Below, one piece after another: positions 5,734-8,302 of a DNA stretch of 8,302 nucleotides (its first letter is position 1; every line of letters begins with the position of its first letter). Below the pieces are notes generated by a model, which made no database searches, was not told where the DNA came from, and was given only the letters and a program-made list of their open reading frames with translations. Source of the DNA: Flavobacterium sp. (GTDB lineage: Bacteria > Bacteroidota > Bacteroidia > Flavobacteriales > Flavobacteriaceae); the NCBI GenBank assembly GCA_004296145.1, contig SEBM01000147.1, positions 1 through 8,302 on the forward strand, in the 5' to 3' direction. Both the position numbers and the translations under genes were made by a program.

Positions 5734-7203
5734 CTATTTATAATGTTGATAAAACTTATTATTAAAAATCTCATTTGGATCATATTTTCTTTTGAGTTCA
5801 AAAAAGGAATCAGCCTGAGGATATACTTTTCTCATTTTTTCTCTGTCAATATGCAAACGATACGGTAGATAAAAGGTTCCGGAATTTTTTATGGTAACAT
5901 CAACCAAATCATTAGTCAGTTTTTTCATTTGGATTTCCTGCTCATTTGTTTTTTTCTGATTAAATAAAAAGACAAAACCAAACACATTTTCTCTCGCATA
6001 ATTCATATAACTATCTTCATCCTTATAAACGCCACGAATTGTAATATTAATCAAATCAATATTAGATTCTTGTAATACAGGTTTCATATCTTGAATAAAT
6101 TGATTAAAATTTCTTTCCGGGATAAAATATTCCTGCAAAATATCGGTCGAATGCGGGTCTTTATTTTCAATTAGCGAAACATGATCATTCAGAAGATCAT
6201 TTCTTGAAAAGATTTCATTTCTCAAAACTTTTGTCATTCCCGATTCTAAATCCCAACGAAGTCTTTTGCCATATTCGCTGTCAACCGTACTTCTAAAAAC
6301 CAATCTTTTGGTTTCTGAAGCCTTCTCATGTAAGTTTTGTAAAGGCAGCGGTTTGTCGTTTATTCTTTCGAAGAAGTTTAAAGTAGCATCTTCCAAAAAA
6401 TGTTTTTCAGAGATTCTTAATCTTCCAAAAACCAATTCTACATTCGGATTTTCGGAAATATATTTTTTATAATTTGGCACATAATTTTCTGCACTTAACT
6501 TGACATATTTATAACGTAAAGCGGTATTATCTACAACCTTAAGTTTAACATCCAAAATAATTCCGAAAAGGCCGTAACCTCCAATAACCGATTTAAATAA
6601 TTCCTGATTTTCAGTTCTGCTGCAGTTAAAAATTTCACCTTTATAATTCATTAAAGCAAAAGAAATAATGCTCGAAGAAACAGGGGGAGAGTCTTTTTGC
6701 CAGCCATGACCATTAACGCTCATAGAACCGCCGATAGAAAACGAACTAAAAGCCTGCATAACCGCAATCGATTTGCCGTGTTTGTCTAAATATTCAATTG
6801 CATCCTGCCATAATGCGCCGGAACCGATAGTGAGAATGTTATGGACAGAATCTAACTCTATATGTTTGTACGGAAGCATATTAACCTCAATTCCGCCGAG
6901 GTAAATACTATGTCCGCCCATGCTGTGTTGTGCGCCTGCAACAGCAATTTTCAAGTTTTTTTGATGAGCATATTTTAAAATGCTTTGCAGTTGTTTGATG
7001 ATTTCAGTTTTATCTTTCGGAACTTTTAATATCGTGTCAACTTTAGTCAAATTAAGCTCACTCGCATCATTGGTATAACCTTTTGGAATCTCCGTTTTAA
7101 TATCTGTTTCGTTCCATTTTGTCATTAAAACATGGATCACTGGAACTGATATAAAAACGATTGTAATAAGGAGTAAAGTAAGATAAAATTGTTTTTTCTT
7201 CAT
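5734..7203 (-). CDS. Membrane-anchored FAD-dependent oxidoreductase (VAO/PCMH type)
   Basis: A 489-residue flavoprotein. Residues 7-27 form one hydrophobic segment with lysines before it, so it is probably a signal-anchor with the enzyme outside the cytoplasmic membrane. The FAD-binding PCMH domain covers about 55-225: VPKDKTEIIKQL (61-72), the pyrophosphate loop and candidate histidyl-FAD site AGAQHSMGGHS (89-99, His93 or His98), GALWQDAIEYL (129-139), GGSMSVNGHGW (158-168) and VIGGYGLFGIILDVKL (206-221). The substrate domain follows and the protein ends with the YDPNEIFNN motif (474-482) typical of sugar-lactone and alditol oxidases such as gulonolactone and arabinonolactone oxidase. The reaction is thus likely oxidation of an alcohol or lactone with oxygen or a quinone as acceptor; the substrate is unknown. 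The gene starts 38 bp after the end of the interrupted gene 7242-7709 and precedes the DUF4253 lipoprotein gene, so a transcript across all three is possible. Confidence 0.85.
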   Translation of the reverse strand: MKKKQFYLTLLLITIVFISVPVIHVLMTKWNETDIKTEIPKGYTNDASELNLTKVDTILKVPKDKTEIIKQLQSILKYAHQKNLKIAVAGAQHSMGGHSIYLGGIEVNMLPYKHIELDSVHNILTIGSGALWQDAIEYLDKHGKSIAVMQAFSSFSIGGSMSVNGHGWQKDSPPVSSSIISFALMNYKGEIFNCSRTENQELFKSVIGGYGLFGIILDVKLKVVDNTALRYKYVKLSAENYVPNYKKYISENPNVELVFGRLRISEKHFLEDATLNFFERINDKPLPLQNLHEKASETKRLVFRSTVDSEYGKRLRWDLESGMTKVLRNEIFSRNDLLNDHVSLIENKDPHSTDILQEYFIPERNFNQFIQDMKPVLQESNIDLINITIRGVYKDEDSYMNYARENVFGFVFLFNQKKTNEQEIQMKKLTNDLVDVTIKNSGTFYLPYRLHIDREKMRKVYPQADSFFELKRKYDPNEIFNNKFYQHYK

Positions 7204-7241
7204 GTATAATTGATTTGTTTTTTAATTATTGAATGAAAAAG

Positions 7242-7709
7242 TTATTCGAAAATTCCCCAAATATATCTTTCGTCTACAATTGCATTTGGATTTTCGCTTA
7301 CTTTCTCTAAGAAAAGGCTAAAGTTTTTGTAAGCTCTCAACTTATATATTATTTGCTGACCCGATTGGTTTATAATTATTTTCCAGACTCTTCTGCTATT
7401 AATCATAATCATAGTTCTCCTGGCTTCAGTAATTGTTGAAAGAGGATATTTAATTAAAGGTCCATTTGGTTTTATTCGGTATAAATTATCTTCATCAAAA
7501 TAAAAAACAACAGGTTTGAGTATCAAATTTTCTAAGTAAGGTTTTGGAGCTGATAATCTATACAGAGACCACAAGTCAAGACCGGTTTTTTCTTTAAATT
7601 TTATTGCTTTTTGTTCTTTATAGTAATCAACCCAGGATTAGATTTTCGGGTAACTGAGAAGACAAATAATAATTAATACTAAAAAAATCAGAACAATGTT
7701 TGTACCCAT
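7242..7709 (-). pseudogene. Small membrane-anchored protein interrupted by an in-frame TAA
   Basis: Reading from the ATG at 7709, 23 codons encode an N-terminal membrane segment (NIVLIFLVLIIICLLSY, ending YPKI). A TAA stop at 7638-7640 follows, then the same frame stays open for 131 codons to the stop at 7242. The part after the TAA begins SWVDYYKEQKAIKF and runs without an ATG into the 110-residue stretch starting at a TTG (7574), so that shorter ORF is just the 3' portion of one gene. The restored product would be about 155 residues: a membrane anchor, a charged linker and a beta-rich domain including LKPVVFYFDEDNLYRI, RRVWKIIINQSG and FSLFLEKVSENPNAIVDERY. This looks like a PH-like fold, but I do not recognise the family. 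Only one base is needed to restore it and no further decay is seen, so the change is recent, or is a sequencing error, or the TAA is bypassed. Restart at the TTG is possible but would lose the anchor. Confidence 0.7.
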
Positions 7710-7740
7710 ATTGAATTTTATTGTTTTTTACTTCTTGATT

Positions 7741-7823
7741 GCTGGTGCGAGCGTCGCGCTCGTGCCCGTTCCAATGTTTGTTTTGATAATCTTTGTGTTC
7801 ACGAGCGGGACGCTCGCGCCAGC
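7741..7823. repeat. Inverted pair of GC-rich REP-like palindromes
   Basis: Two 24-nt arms, 7741-7764 (begins GCTGGTGCGAGCG) and 7800-7823 (ends CGCTCGCGCCAGC), are inverted and match at 22 of 24 positions across a 35-bp AT-rich spacer. Each arm is itself palindromic: CGAGCG-TCG-CGCTCG at 7748-7762 and CGAGCG-GGA-CGCTCG at 7802-7816. This two-hairpin layout is that of a REP doublet (BIME-like element). It is strikingly GC-rich against its AT-rich surroundings. It lies 12 bp after the stop of the right-hand gene and 31 bp before the ATG of the interrupted gene. Such elements are mobilised by RAYT (Y1 transposase) proteins in other bacteria; no such gene is in the window. Similar palindromes are, as I recall, scattered through Bacteroidota genomes. 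Confidence 0.82.
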
Positions 7824-7835
7824 GGGATATTTTTT

Positions 7836-8302
7836 TTAAGGCATTGTCCACATTGAAGTTATTTGGTATTTATTTTTTGTTTTTTTTAGAGAAAAGAAGT
7901 GTTGTTTTCCTTCTGATTTTTCTGAAGGTTCAATAAAAGAATAACCAAAATCTAAACCGCATTTTCCAGATTCATCTTTATTTACGACCAAAATGGAGAA
8001 TATATTTTCTGTATCATTAATTCTCTTTATCAGTTTCGGATCTAGAAATAATTCAAAATACTTTTCTTTAAATTGTTTTTCGGAAAGTTTTATGTATGGT
8101 TGTTTTGCTGATGAAGGCTGACAATAATCACAAAGTATTGGAAATTTTATGAGAGATGAAAGTGCAGTTTTATCATTTTCATTTATTGCAGCTTTGAAGT
8201 TTATCCAAAAAGTATTTATGAGTTCTTTGTCGTCTTTTATACTTTTTTCTATATCACAATTGTCAGTTTGAGCAAAAATAAATTGGATGTTTAAAATAAA
8301 AG
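7836..8302 (-). CDS. Unrecognised exported protein, N-terminus outside window
   Basis: A minus-strand reading frame open to the right edge and ending with the TAA at 7836; the start lies beyond the window. The visible 154 residues begin FILNIQFIFAQTDNC, which looks like the end of a signal peptide with cleavage near the FAQ, so only about 5-15 residues should be missing. The mature part is polar and mixed alpha/beta: INTFWINFKAAINENDKTAL (28-47), SLIKFPILCDYCQ (49-61), FKEKYFELFLDP (78-89), IFSILVVNKDE (100-110), CGLDFGYSF (114-122), HFFSLKKTKNKYQITSMWTM (134-153). The order of two helices, then FxxKY and strands ending in KYQITSMW resembles small periplasmic NTF2-like proteins, but this is only a resemblance. 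Four cysteines (15, 57, 60, 114) could form disulfides in the periplasm. Codon use and composition fit its neighbours. A REP doublet follows its stop closely. Product and role are unknown. Confidence 0.75.
   Translation of the reverse strand, partial: FILNIQFIFAQTDNCDIEKSIKDDKELINTFWINFKAAINENDKTALSSLIKFPILCDYCQPSSAKQPYIKLSEKQFKEKYFELFLDPKLIKRINDTENIFSILVVNKDESGKCGLDFGYSFIEPSEKSEGKQHFFSLKKTKNKYQITSMWTMP

Noticed and set aside
6266..6472. Plus-strand ORF opposite the FAD oxidoreductase gene
   Set aside because: Antisense shadow in the middle of a continuous 489-codon gene.
7627..7851. Minus-strand 74-codon ORF
   Set aside because: It runs through the REP palindromes, overlaps the right-hand gene's end in another frame and has a charged, low-information product. 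The real frame of the region is the interrupted gene ending at 7242.

Overview
The window looks like chromosomal DNA from a Flavobacterium-type bacterium (Bacteroidota, Flavobacteriaceae). The evidence is AT-rich intergenic DNA, absence of clear Shine-Dalgarno sites, promoter-like boxes of the Bacteroidota form TAnnTTTG, two lipoproteins with classical lipoboxes, and intergenic repeats of styles I associate with flavobacterial genomes. The genus is inferred from style and protein resemblance, not from a marker gene. I see no tRNA, rRNA, CRISPR array, integrase or transposase gene.

Left part (1-2150, + strand): the 3' part of a bifunctional NAD(P)H-hydrate epimerase/dehydratase gene (metabolite repair) enters from the left edge. 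After about 170 bp of simple AT-rich repeats comes a two-gene unit, a HipA-like kinase overlapping a DUF3037 gene by 11 bp. The kinase keeps its catalytic residues, and the overlap implies a joint function that is not established.

Middle part (2150-5008): a strong imperfect hairpin separates DUF3037 from a convergent GNAT acetyltransferase (- strand). Upstream of it lies a 332-aa lipoprotein with YD-like motifs (- strand), followed by a clean terminator and preceded by a plausible Bacteroidota promoter. Divergent from it is a class I SAM-dependent methyltransferase (+ strand), whose end faces the next minus-strand gene across a 14-bp perfect stem-loop.

Right part (5009-8302, all - strand): read in the direction of transcription this holds (i) the C-terminal 154 residues of an unrecognised exported protein entering from the right edge, (ii) a pair of inverted GC-rich REP-like palindromes, (iii) a small membrane-anchored protein gene interrupted by one in-frame TAA, (iv) a membrane-anchored FAD-dependent oxidoreductase of the VAO/PCMH type, and (v) a lipoprotein with a DUF4253 C-terminus. 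The gaps of 38 and 74 bp among the last three allow co-transcription, but no shared pathway is evident.

Most noteworthy are the interrupted gene at 7242-7709 next to the REP pair, the HipA-like kinase/DUF3037 pair with a G7 tract inside the kinase, and the lipoprotein form of DUF4253. I do not see a convincing new multi-gene system; the kinase/DUF3037 pair is the best candidate for unexplored biology.
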